Source: Sceloporus undulatus
Taxonomy: Eukaryota; Chordata; Lepidosauria; Squamata; Phrynosomatidae
Reading direction: 5' to 3'
NCBI RefSeq assembly: GCF_019175285.1
Contig: NC_056529.1
Location: 12,879,034 to 12,943,033 of the forward strand
DNA: 64,000 bases
This document shows, in pieces, positions 1-12,600 of the stretch. The notes under the pieces are model-generated. The model was not told the DNA's origin and did no database searches. It saw nothing but the letters and a program-made list of their open reading frames with translations. Position 1 is the first letter of the stretch. Each line of letters opens with the position of its first letter. The position numbers and the translations under genes are program-made.

Positions 1-178
1 ACGGGGTTTTTTTTTATGAAGGACTTTAGCTGTTAATTTTGATTTTTAAACTGTGATTTTTATTGTATTATATTTGTAACCTGTATCGTATTGTATCTTA
101 TTCTGTTTGTAAACCGCTGTGATCATAGGAACGGCGGTATATAAATAAAATTTCAATCAATCAATCAATCAATCAATT
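1..178 (+). mobile_element. LINE 3' end (L2/CR1-like) with TCAA tail
   Basis: GTAAACCGC, then GGAACGGCGGTATATAAATA, then a (TCAA)n tail are typical of squamate L2-like 3' ends. The body lies outside the window. Confidence 0.55.
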
Positions 179-291
179 CAGGGCAGGTCAGGGTACTACA
201 GCAAGGGAAGCCTCTGCTATCAGGCAGAGACCTTTTTCCCTTGGATTTTATTTTTTTTTAAATTATTTTTGGCTGTCTATGCACATATTCT

Positions 292-787
292 TTCCTTTGG
301 AATGACTTCTGCAATGCGAATGAATGTTACAAATTGAATGTAATCTTGCAACTTAGCAAATTGATACAGCTTTTGCAGCTGTCTCTGAGGGGTAGCCTAT
401 TACAGTGGTACCCCGGGATACGAAATCACCGCGTTACGAAATTTCCGGGATACGAAAAAAATAAATAGGAAAAAACTGTTTCGGTTACGGTTTTTTTTTC
501 GGCTTACGAAAAAATTTTTGGTGCTTTTTGGCGCTTTTTCACACGAAATTGCAGCTTTCAGCGCTAGCGGCTATGGCTTTTTTGGCTAGCGAAATTTTTC
601 GGGTTACGAACGGCGCCGCGGAATGAATTACATTCGTAACCCGGGGTACCACTGTATTTCCTTTGGAATGACTGCTGCAATGCGAATGAATGTTACCAAT
701 CGAATGTAATGTTTCTCTTTCCAAATATGTAAATTGGCAAATTGATACAGCTTTTGCTACTGTCTCTAAGGAATTCAGGGGTAGCCC
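292..787. repeat. Diverged direct repeat pair (292-398 and 658-787) around a MITE
   Basis: Both arms share TTCCTTTGGAATGACT, GCAATGCGAATGAATGTTAC, TTGATACAGCTTTTGC and GGGGTAGCC in the same order. The palindromic MITE at 403-654 fills the gap between them. Confidence 0.8.
403..654. mobile_element. Palindromic Tigger/pogo-like MITE, copy 1
   Basis: The ends are CAGTGGTACCCCGGGATACG and its inverted counterpart. TA flanks both sides (401-402, 655-656), as for Tc1/mariner/pogo insertions. It is non-coding. Close copies lie at 19268 and 29937. Confidence 0.8.
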
Positions 788-969
788 AGGGAAAGAAAAA
801 AAAATGCATCCTTTTCTGGCATTCCGAGGTGAGGAATTAATATTGTTGTTGTTGTTGTTATTACCTGTGTATGAGGCATTCTGGGGTGGCAAGGAGTGGG
901 GGATACAGGATGCATTAGCTTGCATTTTGGGGTTGAAAATGGGGGCAAGGGCAGATCATAATGCCCACA

Positions 970-1002
<33 letters not shown>
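970..1002 (+). repeat. (CA)n microsatellite
   Basis: An almost pure CA dinucleotide run with one CG interruption. Confidence 0.95.
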
Positions 1003-1009
1003 CTAGAGG

Positions 1010-1980
1010 TTTTTAAATTTGACAAGTGGTGCCTGGTCCTTTAAAAAAAAGAAGGGGTGGAAAGCACACATATGATGCCCCTATCAGTGCTGGAAACATC
1101 ACCTAAGAACATTGCGGAGCTAACTTTGATTGACAGCCAGGCACCTTCACCTTAAACCCGAATTCTCCAAGAGGGCATTCGTGTTAAAATGCCCCTGATT
1201 GGTAGTCAGCACTTGCTTCCGGAGAGATTAGGGAGGGCCCCCCCCCAAATTTGCCCAGTTCCTTCCGGAGCAATGCCGCCAGTGTGAATGAGGCCCTTAT
1301 TTATATGTTTTTCTATGAGATCTGCAAAATGCAACCTAGTGAGGGAGCACCCTTCCCCTGGGTGATACACTTGAGTCCTGTGGATAACCCATAGTTGGGT
1401 TGCTCCCCAGCCAGCTCGCATCAGGAAAGCCAACCTGAGATTTCTCTACTTAACACAGGACTTAAGCCAAGTTCATATCCCAGGTCAACCCCAAGGAAGG
1501 TCTTTTTTGGTATCCCTTTAGCATGATCTAAAGAGGCAGTTCCAGAGACCTAACTTTCTCCCCCAATGGGTGCAGAGGTGTGTGGACAGAAGGCAGAATA
1601 GGGCAAGCATTAGCAATAGACTGCATGCTGGAGGCTGCCAATCAAATCGAAGTCTAGAGAGGATAAATTGTCAGTTAGTGACAGTTGAAAGTCAGATAGG
1701 GTTTCAGTTAAGCCCAAAGAGGGACAGTTGTAGTGAGAGTTCCAGAGAGGAATGGGGTTAAAGTCCAGAAGTGAGGGAATTAAAACCCATACAGAACTCC
1801 AAGTGAGGAAGTTAATGTAGAGAAATATCCTGCAGGCTAGAGATAGCCAAAGAGGCTGGTTTATTAATGAGGTTTTATGGAAAATAACTCAAAAGAAGGA
1901 CAGTGTGTGAGTCCTGAGTAACAGCAACCATTATTCTCTGAGGAGAGTGGCGTGAGAGGAACTGTAACTGAAACAAAATA
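1010..1980. other. Intergenic, nothing recognised
   Basis: I see no exon, RNA gene or named repeat; the short open frames here are not supported. Confidence 0.6.
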
Positions 1981-1984
1981 AAGA

Positions 1985-2310
1985 CATTGGCCCATTCCAG
2001 GCAGGTGCTATGAGGCGCGTCGTGACATGAAAGGGCCGGCGCTTTCAGACGCCCTTGCCCCTTGCATGGGACTAGGGCGTTAAAATGGCGGCACCCTGTA
2101 CACATGGCATCACTGTGACAGTGCAAGTGCACCATTGTCTCACTGCGGTGTCACAATCGCAGCACAAGAAGAACCCGCTTTTTCCAGGTTCTTTTTGCTC
2201 CGCGGAGAAGCCCCACGGTCTAGAGGCTGTGGCTTCCCTGCAGAGCAAACCAGGGTTCTGGGAGACTGCCCTTTTTGGGCAGTCTGTATGCCGCCTAAGA
2301 AAATAAAATC
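1985..2310. repeat. CpG-rich repeat-like segment
   Basis: The base composition changes sharply to CpG-rich (GGCGCGTCGTGACATG, GGGCCGGCGC), as in non-autonomous DNA transposons elsewhere in the window. I could not define its ends. Confidence 0.35.
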
Positions 2311-2365
2311 AAAAAGTGAAACAAGTAACACAATTATATGAAGTAACAATTGTCTAATCCATCAT

Positions 2366-2641
2366 CTAGTAGTGAAGTTGATTGCAAGATAGGCAGGTTG
2401 GCAGTTTGAGGCCCGAGTGCCGCATGATGGGGTGAGATCCCGTCACTAGTCCCAGCTTCTGCCAACATAGCAGTTCAAAAGCATGCAAATGCAAGTAGAT
2501 AAATAGGTAGCACTTCACTGAGAAGGTAACAGCATTTGGTGCAGTCATGCTGGCCACTTGACCATCAAAGTAGTCTTCAGACAATGCTGGCTTAGAAACG
2601 GAGATGAGCACCTCCCCCAACAGTTGGTTACGACTAGACAT
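2366..2641 (+). mobile_element. tRNA-derived SINE, second family, plus orientation
   Basis: It contains GGGGTGAGATCCCGTCACTA, GCATGCAAATGCAAGTAGAT and a Bov-B-like end GTTACGACTAGACA. The copy at 5556-5815 is the same family inverted. Confidence 0.65.
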
Positions 2642-5372
2642 TCATGCTCTTTAATGTTCTTTATTTTATAATAAACTTTTTTCCTTAAGTACTGGCTCTT
2701 TACATTCCTTTTAACAGCCTTAACTCAACTGATTATCAGTTACCAGTAGAAGGCAATGTCCCAAAGCATTTTTGAAGTGTAACAAGTTAATCATTGTGTG
2801 GTGGCAGCAAGATTTTTGGGGGATTAAAGTGGTCTCAAGGGGTCTGATCCAGCTCAGAGGGATGGAGTAGGACCATAGAAAACCTTCCCCTGTTGGCATT
2901 GGGTTTCTCTGCTTTTGTCTTATTTCCTGGGGGGAAATTTAAGGTAGGAAGCAGAGAAAACCATCACAAAGCCACCCCCAAGCCACCCTCACACCAGCAT
3001 CACACTGTGCACCCAACCGCATGGTGGGGTGTCACGGTGCTCTGTTGGTGCATCATTTAAATGCACTGTACCAAAAGAACACTGAAAAGCCACTACCACC
3101 ACTGCCACGGCTAGGGTGCCCTTTCTGCAGCATGAAAAGGAGCCACTTTATGCTTCTTCTTTTTGAGCTGGGGGAAAAGCTGGATCAGGGTGTGACATGT
3201 AGTTTCCAGAGCCCTGTTCCGGTGAGGAAAGGGGCGGCTGCAGGCACTCCAAAGGGCAGTCTGTTGAGCCCCTTTGTTATATTTCATTGTCATGATTCCT
3301 TCTTTAGGATGTATGTCCTATTCTTATTTAGCAAAGTTGCATATCCTTGATTTATCTTAACATATTTTGAAGAGTCATCAAGAAATTGTAATATGATATT
3401 AATTTTTCATAGGCCATTATGCATTCCCAAATATATTGCTTGACAACACAATTACTTTCCATAATTACATGAAAATATAGGTATGTGCCTACAAAGTTGT
3501 CTGTGTGTTTTAATGTAATATAATTGCAGCAGTACAATTAGGTAAGGGATTTCCCCTCTATCCCTTCTTTGAACTAGCGGGGGGGGGGGGGAATTAAAAA
3601 GAACAGAAAAAAGGAGAACAGCAAAAGTATCAAAAGTGATAATTTAAGATATAAATTCAAAAGGCTCTTTGCTTTTTATAACAAGAAGATGGAGTTAAAT
3701 TGCTGATTAAATAATGAAAATATTGCAGGTCAGATGTCAGTTCTTAGTACATGTTTGAGTCTACATTTCAGACTCATATCAGACAAAGGGGCTCCTTGCT
3801 TAGAATGAATATAAAATATAAAATAATGGTTACATCTCAACAAATAGTGAAGGACAGGAAATTTGAAATGGAAATACTCAACTGCTTTGTTGTTCTGCAG
3901 CTTTTATTTGAAGCATTTGGAATTTTACATTAATACTGTTTTATAATTTTACATTTGATTATATCTCATTTGCTATTATAGTATTGTATTTTATCTCCAT
4001 AATTTGTTTATAATTACTGTATAGTTTATATATTTTTTAATCTTTACATTGTACGCCTTTGGCAGAATGTAGTGTTTGGAACTGTTTCTGTTTCTGTAAA
4101 GGGCCATGTAAAATTTTGGCCCTCTACAAATAAACAACAACAACTGTTTCAGATTTAAAGAAATGCTGGTGATTCTGGACAGTTTCCTGTTGATTGTTTG
4201 AGATACTCTTTTCAGCTGATCAAGTGCTGTCTTCCTCAAACCCACCGTGCAAATGGCTATACAGTGGGGTCTGGCTCTTTATAGTTGCCTAGAAGAGGCT
4301 ATATATTATAAAAGGAATAGTGACTGAATTCTTCACAATGTTAAAAAAGGACATGCTTTCTGGTTAACCTAGTGCATGTCACCATCATGATTCAAGCCTT
4401 ATTGTTACCAGTTCAGGCACAAAAAGGGTAAGTAACCTCTGGATGCTCCCCTGATGCACACCAAAACAAGACAATCCTCCCTGCTCCCAAAAAACCCCTA
4501 TAACCAAAACTCTAATTTCTTGCAAATAAAATAAAAACCTGAAAGAAAATTGGCTGGAGAAAGGGTTTCATCCTATCCCCTACCCACCCACAATGCATTG
4601 GTGATTTTCAGTCACATTTTTACACAGAACTGTTTAGTGATTCTCCCCACTTGTAATCAAAGTGGTGTTAACCATTCCACCATCTTATTTCTGTCTCATT
4701 CTCCTGCACTGGTAGATCAGGATCTAAAAATGATCAAAAACAGAATTGCTGTCTCTTTGCTTTCCAGCCACTATATGCCAGACATGGCCCTTCCTTGCCC
4801 CTTTTTCAGTCACAAGAGGAGTAACTGAAACACTTTGCCAGAGGCATTAATACTATGTTCTTTTTCCCACAGACACTTCACATGTAAATCAAGCTATGGT
4901 AAAAAGCATATAGACATAAGATCTGACTGAATTGAGGCTCATGTTCAGATTGCACAAACACAGAGTTTAATCTTTTTACAGGTCATAGTGAACAATATCT
5001 GCTTTATGTTTCTTAAGATGTTCTAAGAGATCTTGTTATTTTTGAAATTTTGTATCCTTTTCATTAGTTAGAACTCACTGTTAGATGCTCACTGAGGCCT
5101 GAAATCAGTTGGTAGCCCAATCTATGTAGAAATTATCCATGGAATCCATTGGATTTATCTATGTGTTGATTCACAATTCAACAACTGATCAAATGTGTCT
5201 TAATTTGGAATTAAGCAACAACAGCCTGAGAGTATATCTACCTTATGCAGTTTGATACGTCAGCGCATTATATGCTGTTCTCAGCATACACTGAAAGCTG
5301 CAAATGAAGAAGCAATGGCACGCGCTGGAAGGAGTAATGTCAAGTGTGCCTGTGGTGCACATGTGCCACTAC
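2642..5372. other. Intergenic AT-rich stretch
   Basis: Nothing was recognised except a G11 run near 3580 and a possible degraded LINE 3' end at about 3955-4142, with GTACGCCTTTGG and an ACAACAACAAC tail. Confidence 0.5.
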
Positions 5373-5467
5373 AAAAAATTATAGCACAGTCGTCCATTTT
5401 TTACGTGGGGGGGGGGTCCAAAACCGATCCCGTGCGTAAAAAAAGGGACGACTGCACTATAATTTTT
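5373..5467. mobile_element. Short near-perfect hairpin (MITE)
   Basis: The arms AAAAAATTATAGCACAGTCG and TCCATTTTTTACG are matched by their inverted counterparts around a G-rich loop. The CAGTCGTCC ends resemble a very short Tigger-like MITE. Confidence 0.65.
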
Positions 5468-5555
5468 TAATCTGCATCCTATGGGGTAATGGGGTTTTAA
5501 TTTGATGCAAAGGTAAAAGTAGTCCCTTGACATGAATGTCTAGTTGTAATTGATT

Positions 5556-5815
5556 GTAGGGGGTCGTGCTCATCTCTGTTTCTAAGCCGAAGAGCCAACA
5601 TTGTCCAAGGACTGATCTGGTGGTCATGTGGCCAGAACGACTGCACCAAACACTGTTACCTTCCCACTGAAGTAGTACCTATTTATCTACTTGCATTTGC
5701 ATGCTTACAAACCGCTAGGTTGGCCAAAGCTGGGACTAGAGACAGGAGCTCACCCCATCAATGCAGCACTCAGGCTTTGAACTGCCAACCTTCCAAGCTT
5801 CTGATCATCAGAACT
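5556..5815 (-). mobile_element. tRNA-derived SINE, second family, minus orientation
   Basis: This is the inverted counterpart of the element at 2366-2641, with ATCTACTTGCATTTGCATGC and CTCATCTCTGTTTCTAAGCC. Confidence 0.65.
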
Positions 5816-7157
5816 ATTTGATAATTTGATGATATGTCTATAATTCTCTGCTAGAAACAACTAGTTCATAAAATGTATGCCATTCTGGGGAAAAAAGCAT
5901 GCCTGGGCCTAAAATGGGTCCTAGTGGTTGTAAAAAAAATATCACCCCAAATTAACAGTCATATGCAGAACTTTTGGGAAGGAATGTGATTGACCATTTT
6001 AATCCTTCCCCAGTGGAAATGCAGGCAACTCAGAAATACCAAGTATCCTTAGTGAATCACCCTACACTTTACTGCCACTCCTTCAGTAACTGATCTGAAT
6101 GGAACCAGAAAATCTAGCACTACATTGCTTGTATTTAAACTGGAGCAGTCAATGGAGAAACCAATGACAGAAACAGTTGCTGGCACTGTTCACCTAGGAA
6201 GATGCTTTCGCTTGGCAATATTTCACATCTACTGGACAGTAAAGTTTTTTTCCAGTTTGCTATGAAGATCAAAACCCTAGGGCTATGGAGATTACATGGG
6301 GAATGGGTGGCAAGAGGAGACTTGGGAAAGGAAGATAAGTGGATATATTCACTTGTTTTGCAGTAGTGCTTCATATGGTGAAGAGTATGGTGAAGAGTAC
6401 TTCAGGAGTACTTCAAGGTACTTAATCATGAATAAGAAGAGCAGTTTATCCATCAGTTTATCTATTCAAGATAACTGAAATTGTTTTAAAAAAACACTAT
6501 ACCACACACCACCTGGGTATTAAAAATTGGGTTTTCCTAACTCCAAAAAGCTAGAACAGCATTGATTTTTGAAAAAGACCTGAAGTTAGAAAAAGTTTAA
6601 GCCACAAGATTTTTTTTCTTTGAATATTGTAGGCATACTTGGCCTCCCCCCAATTTTAATATATTCCTAAAACATTTTGGTAACATTTATGCATGTATTA
6701 TGTTGCTGTATCACCTGAAGTCATCTAACAACCATGATGGATTCCAGAAGATAACCAAGGACAAGATAGCACAGAAAAGTGGGGGGGAATAGTAGAGAAA
6801 GATTGATATGAAGAATACAGAAATAAACCCTTGACTATTTTGTCTTCACATATGAGGGTATATAATTCTGGTAGTTCCCTCCCAATGCAAGTGAGAATAA
6901 ATATTACTCCACAATATTCTCTCCATATTCCAATGTCCTCAAGTGTTGAAGAGCAACTTTTCTGCATAGAACAATTTGTCTGTGTTTGTGTTTATTTTTC
7001 TAATGCTCAAAATACACACGCACACACACACAAACTTTTTCTGCAGAGCAAACAGGTAGCAGTGGTGCCTCTAGAGTTGGTGTCACCCGGTGCAATAACT
7101 CATGGTGTCACTCCCTTGAACTTCCTTCCATACCAGGCTATACAGAATCCCTAGTAA
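5816..7157. other. Intergenic, nothing recognised
   Basis: Mostly AT-rich unique-looking sequence with a short CA run at about 7013-7032. Confidence 0.55.
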
Positions 7158-7420
7158 TGTGTGTGTGTGTGTGTGTGTGCGTGTGCGTGCACGCGCGCGC
7201 ACATGTGCACCTTCAAGTCTTTTCCGACTTATAGTGACCCTAAGACCATCATAGCATTTTCTTGGCAAGATTTGTTCAGAGGACATTTGCCATTGCCTTC
7301 CTCTAAGGCTGAGGGATTTGCCCAGTGTTATCCAGTGGGTTTCATGGCCGAGTGGTATTCGAACCCTGCTCTTCAGAGTTGTAGCCCAGCTCTGAAACCG
7401 CTAGACCACTTTGACAAAAC
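7158..7420 (-). mobile_element. Bov-B-tailed tRNA SINE with (TG)n end
   Basis: On the minus strand a tRNA-type head with an AGGGTTCGAATACC-like B box runs into the body (CTCAGCC, AATGGCAAATG) and a CGGAAAAGACTTGAAGGTGC tail. A (TG)n run extends the tail. This is the commonest SINE family of the window, similar to Sauria/Squam1-type SINEs. Confidence 0.75.
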
Positions 7421-7439
7421 CAGTGACTCATTATTCTAT

Positions 7440-8310
7440 AACTAGAGGATAATATAACTATCCTGGACGGGGTCACACTTCCCCTGAAGGACGAAGTTTG
7501 CAGTTTAGGAGTACTTCTGGATTTGTCCCTGCAGTTGACATCTCAAGTAGATGCGACGGCCAGAAGTGCTTGCTATCAACTTCGGTTGATACACCAACTG
7601 CGACCCTACCTGGGCCAAAGGGACACTGAAACAGTGGTACATGCTCTGGTAACCTCTCGTCTAGATTTCTGTAATGCGCTCTACATGGAGCTACCCTTGT
7701 ACCAAGTCCGGAAGCTTCAGTTAGTACAAAATATGGCAGCCAGATTGGTCACCGGTGCATCATTGGCTTCCTATTCACTTCCAGGCACAGTACAAGGTGT
7801 TGGTTATCACCTATAAATCTCTACATGGCTTGGGCCCGAGTTACTTGAGGGACCGCATCTCCCCGTATGATCCATCCCGCACACTCAGAACATCTGGTAA
7901 GAACTTATTGGAAACACCATCTTCCAAATATGTTTCCTCATCCCAAAAGGCCTTTACTATAATCGCCCCGCGGATCTGTAATAGCCTTCCTGAGGAGCTC
8001 CGTCTCATGACCCCCTTGGAAACATTTTAAAAGAGACTTAAAACGGTACTCTTTTGTCAAGCTTTCCCCCCCGAAGAATGAAGACCAATATCCCTGCTGA
8101 CAATGATATTCTGCCTTGCCCCTGGATGCTGGATGGTTGATGGATTTTTGTACTGTTGTATTGATGAGTGTTAATGTAATATTTTTTATGTTTTTATAAG
8201 AGTGTTATGTGTATTGATTTTAATAGTCTGTAACCCTGCTTCGATCCACTGGGAGAGGCGGGGAAACACAAATAATTTTTATTATTATTATTATTATTAT
8301 TAACATTATC
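7440..8310 (+). mobile_element. LINE fragment, reverse-transcriptase C-terminal region (L2/CR1 clade)
   Basis: Translated pieces read LGVLLDLSLQLTSQVDATAR, VTSRLDFCNALYMELPLYQV, LQLVQNMAARLVTG and YKSLHGLGPSYLRDRISPYD in order, the usual end of an L2-type ORF2. The frame changes near 7755-7800, so the copy is dead. It ends in a 3' UTR and an (ATT)n tail. Confidence 0.8.
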
Positions 8311-8489
8311 TATCACCACATGAACAAGGGTTACCAGCATTAGACAGAAAGTACTGCAGAACCAAAGCTTGGAAGAGTTACTTTTTTGAACTATAGAACC
8401 CAGAATCCCTCAGACAGAATATATTTTCTGAATATATTTCTACTGTAAGGGCATCTCTTTAGCTCAGAAGAATCAGGGAACTCTAATGA

Positions 8490-8720
8490 TGATGGCAGAC
8501 AATGTCGCAATCCCTGGTCATGACTCTGGTGAACAGGGTTTGAATCCTGGCCTGGCCATGTAAACCCACCGGGTGACCCTAGGCAAGTCACACTCTCTCA
8601 GCCTCAGAGGATGACCATAGCAAATTCTGTCTGATGAAACTTGCCAAGAAAACCCCATGATAGGGTTGCCTTAGTGTCACCACAAATCAGAAACACAAGG
8701 CACACAACAACCAACAACTT
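8490..8720 (+). mobile_element. Bov-B-tailed tRNA SINE, plus
   Basis: Contains a GGGTTTGAATCC B box, CTCTCAGCCTCAGAGGATGA, CCAAGAAAACCCCATGATAG and an ACAAGGCACACAACAACC tail. Confidence 0.75.
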
Positions 8721-10204
8721 GGATCCTATGAGCCTGCTGCCTTTCATGCACAAAACAGCATCTTATTCACACTACTGGGAAGCCTTTCCTGCATAACAGA
8801 ACCATGGCCTTCTCTTATTAACACCAGGAATATCTATTCAAGCAAATTTGGAGAGCAATGTCCCTTTGACACCTGGGTCTCCCACAACAATAATCTCCGT
8901 GAATGTTCTCTGGCACCCAGCTCTGCCAACTGACATCTCCATGACATTTTCATTTGACGTCATTCACACATACAAGAATAATTTATCGGTTGAGGAAAAA
9001 ATGGTATTTGAAGGTTAGCCACACAATCATCCAACAATAACAGCAAGGCAGGGAGCAGTGGCAGCTTGAGCAGGGGAGAATGAAATGTAGAAGTTGTTCA
9101 GCAATAATCCTTTGATGCTGAGTGTTCAACACACTGCACATGTATTTTCTTGTCATAATATTTAAAAGATCCCTGTAAGGTTTTTTCCCCACTTTACAAT
9201 AAGATCACAAGGTGAAATTCTCATCTATTTGCACTGGCCATATTTAATAGTCACGATTGTTCCCAGTGTAGGAAAGATCACACTGAAGATTCCTGCCATA
9301 TAGCTGTTAAAGATGAGGACCCTATGCAGAAAATAAAAGATGTGGTGACCTCAATTCAGCACCACAAAAAGGGCAGAATAATACACAAGGATTTACTAAG
9401 CTGTCAAAACTCTAGTGCCTGGTTGGATGAATTTCACTTTTCAACCATATCAGGGTGGGGGAACCTAAAATATCTTTTCCAGCAGGAGTATATAGATAAG
9501 AACTTTCCAGAAGGTTAAAAAAAACAACCAAACAAAATTGTCGCTCATGTCCATCCGTGTGTGACATGGACAAGAATGGCGGGTGCATCTGAGATGATAT
9601 TTGAACCAAGAGTTTCTTGAGTCCTTAATCTCTCCATCACTAAGCTACACCAGTCCAAGTCACTGGCATGACGCCACCCAATAAACCAGCGCAGGTTTCC
9701 ACACCACAGTTAAAGCCACTGCCGCTACATTTAGATGAACAAGAGCTAAAACAGCCATCGTGTGGGAATTACTCAGACTCAAGTTGCATGGCTTCTCCTT
9801 TCTTCCACAGGACACAAGAACACATAATCTGTGTAGAGACTCTAGGTATGTAGGAATAGCAATTCTCCTTCCTGGAGAAAAAAGTGGCAGCAAGGGAGGA
9901 CTACAAAAATCCCATTATGGGAGAAAGGCGAGATATAAATCCTTGAAATAAAAATAATAAAAATTAAATACAAAAGTCAGCAGGAGCCCTATGTTATCCA
10001 TGAAATTCCCAGTAAAAATTCTCCCCGCCCTCCAAAATATTCCTTCAGTCCTGACATTTCTAGCTTTGTAGAGTGAGATATTGAAAATGATTCACACATA
10101 GAATTCTCCATTTTTTGCTATGTTTGCATTTCCTTGTTAATTGTACCTGCCCCTTTCGTTTGGGTGCCTAAACTATTGTATATCTCTAAATGTACAAGTT
10201 AATT
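8721..10204. other. Intergenic, mostly nothing recognised
   Basis: The only repeat sign is a LINE-like tail at about 9895-9965 (GGGAGAAAGGCGAGATATAA followed by A-rich sequence). Confidence 0.55.
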
Positions 10205-10388
10205 TTTATTGTTGTTGTGTGCCTTCAAGTTGTTTCCGACTTATGGTGATCCTAAGACGACCCTGTCATGGGGCTGAGAGTGTGCAACTTGCCCCTCGGT
10301 TTCCATGGCTGAGCTGAGAATCGAGCCCTGAAACCCTGATCTCTACAGTTATAGCACAATGCTCGAACCATTATGCCATGCTGGCTGT
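10205..10388 (-). mobile_element. Bov-B-tailed tRNA SINE, minus
   Basis: TTGTTGTGTGCCTTCAAGTT leads into CGACTTATGGTGATCCTAAG. The body is shortened, and the tRNA-type head ends at GAACCATTATGCC. Confidence 0.7.
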
Positions 10389-10745
10389 CACAAATGGGCT
10401 ACTCCAGCCTTAAACTAACCTGCCAAATTCAGGTGTAGCAGAGAATGCTCTTCAATCAGCAGTGTTGCTGCCTGTCCAGTTGGCTTTTGCACATGGAATG
10501 GGACACTGCACCATCATGGTCTTTGCTTCATACAACAAAATGCCTCTGCTGCAGGGATATAGCTACTGGGGGAGGCCAAATGAGGACATTGTTCCCCCAA
10601 TAAGGATTCTCCCACTGCTGCAATGAATATTCCTTCAGTCTTGATGTTTCTAACTTTGTAAAAAGTAAAACGCTGAAAATTACTCACACATAGAATTTCT
10701 ATATATGCTGTTTATATTTCTTTGGTAATTATGCCTGCCTCTTTT

Positions 10746-10890
10746 CTTTGTGTGTGTGTTGTGTTGTGTTGTGTTGTGTTGTGTGTATTCAGGTCCAATT
10801 TATGGTGACCCTAAAGCAACCCTATCATGCAGTTTTCTTGGCGGAGAGATTTGCCATTGCCTTCCCCTGAGGCTGAGAGAATGTGACTTG
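10746..10890 (-). mobile_element. Truncated tRNA SINE with (TTGTG)n tail
   Basis: A (TTGTG)n run (about 10757-10785) precedes the SINE tail and core; the head is missing. Confidence 0.65.
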
Positions 10891-11052
10891 CCTAAGATCA
10901 ATACCTCTAAATGCATACATCAAGTTCTATTGAAATGCTAGAATTTGTGGACCAAAGGAAAATTTTATGAAGGAGCAGAAATCTGATGAAAAGGGAATGT
11001 CCTCATTTTGCCTCATGCTCCCAGCTACACCCAGCCAAGTGGACAACTCTAA

Positions 11053-11250
11053 GGCTGCATCTACACTGCAAAAATAATCCAGTTTGACACCACTTTAACT
11101 GTCCTGGCTCAATGCTATGGGATTCTGGAAACTGTTGTTTTGCGGGGCATTTAGCCTTCTCTGTCAGAGAACTCTGGTGCCACAACAAACTACGATTCCC
11201 AGATTTCCATAATATTGAACCATGGCAGTGACTCCAAATATGATGCAAAG
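11053..11250. mobile_element. Palindromic MITE family A, copy 1
   Basis: GGCTGCATCTACACTGCA, AATAATCCAGTTTGACACC and ACTTTAACTGTCCTGG begin a fold-back whose right half mirrors the left. At least fourteen members occur in the window. Two copies show 3-bp target duplications, which hints at PIF/Harbinger. Confidence 0.75.
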
Positions 11251-12110
11251 AGGGCAGTTCTCCACTCCTGTTCATCCTTGCCCCAGCAGCAACAAGTGTT
11301 CAGTGGCTTATACCTTTTGAACATAGATGTGCCATTTAGCAAGCACTGCTAATAGCTGTTGATAGATTTCTCCTCTGTGAAGCTGTCTGATTTCCTGGCC
11401 AAATGCTGTTTAGGGTTTGAAAGGTCAACCGGGACACACTTGTCTCATTACTTATTTCCACTGCAGTCACAAGTCATCGCTGCAATAGAAATAAATAACT
11501 TGGACAACAGTGGGTGGTGGAGTGTCACATTTTTACAGCAACTCCCCCCCCCCAAATAAAATTGCTATTTACTTCTGACAAAAGTATTGCTGCAAGAAAA
11601 GGTATCTGCATCCTTACTCCAATAATTTCTGAATTTTTGAGGAAAGGCATTAAGGATCTTTATTCAGTTGAAATAATGCCAGTGCATATTGAGGCCCTTC
11701 ATCAAGCGAATGCAAATTGGAATTTGCTGGATTGGGGATTCTGGAAGTTATAGTCCACCAAACCTACTTTTACAAGCTGTAATTGAGAAGGACCTCCGAA
11801 AGGTGGTACACCTGGTCTGTTATTGCTGAATTGTTTTAGCTTTTATTGTCATTGGATGCTAGACTGGATCAGTCAATGTTTAGAATAAAACAATACCTTT
11901 ATGAGGACAACCAAAATGTCACAAAATAGTACACAGGCTTTCAGGGTCTTCAAAAGCTGGAGAAGAATTTCTTTACGTCTTGTTTGAGGAGTCATAAAAT
12001 ATTGTTTCCTTTTAAAGTTTTCCTTTATGCAATCCAACATCTATGTATTATCTTCTCAAATAAAATTATGTACTTTGGACTACAGCATGGAAAACATTGG
12101 GGGGGGCAGA
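11251..12110. other. Intergenic, nothing recognised
   Basis: Unique-looking sequence with a short poly-C run; no feature supported. Confidence 0.55.
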
Positions 12111-12111
12111 A

Positions 12112-12365
12112 CTACAACAATGTGGCATAGTGGTTTGAGCATTCAACTACAGTATGACTTTGGAGACCAGGGTTCGATTCCCCTCATGGCCATGAAACTC
12201 ACTGGATGACATTGGGCAGGTCATACGTTCTCAGCCTCAGGGTTTGTCAATGGCAATCCTCCTCTGAACAAATCTTGCCCCCCCCCCCAAAAAAAACCCC
12301 ATAATAGGTTCACCTTAGGTTTATCATAAATTGGAAACAAGGCACACAACAACAGCAACAACAAA
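12112..12365 (+). mobile_element. Bov-B-tailed tRNA SINE, plus
   Basis: GTGGCATAGTGGTTTGAGC (A box), GGGTTCGATTCCCC (B box), CTCAGCCTCAGG and an ACAAGGCACACAACAACAGC tail are all present, so it is nearly full length. Confidence 0.8.
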
Positions 12366-12600
12366 ATTATTTTGAGGGATGGCACAGTTGGAAATGACCA
12401 CAAGGACCACAGGCCCTTTGCCATGCAAGAACACACACCTAAAATACTCCTGAAAGGTAGTGGTCCAACCTCTGTTTAAAGACCTCCGAGGAAGGAAAAT
12501 CCACCATGCTCCCAAGGCAATGCATTCCACTGTCAAACAGCACTTACAGTCAGAAGGTTTGTCTTAATGTTTAGGTGGAATCTCCTTTCCAGTTTTTGAG
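12366..12600 (-). mobile_element. CR1 LINE 3' fragment, minus
   Basis: The minus strand reads through the CR1 ORF2 end and 3' UTR (equivalents of GGAGGTCTTTAAACAG and TGGTCCTTGTGGTC). Confidence 0.6.

Noticed and set aside
12130-12182. tRNA gene-like A and B boxes
   Set aside because: The boxes belong to the tRNA-derived heads of SINEs here and at many other loci; there is no complete cloverleaf.
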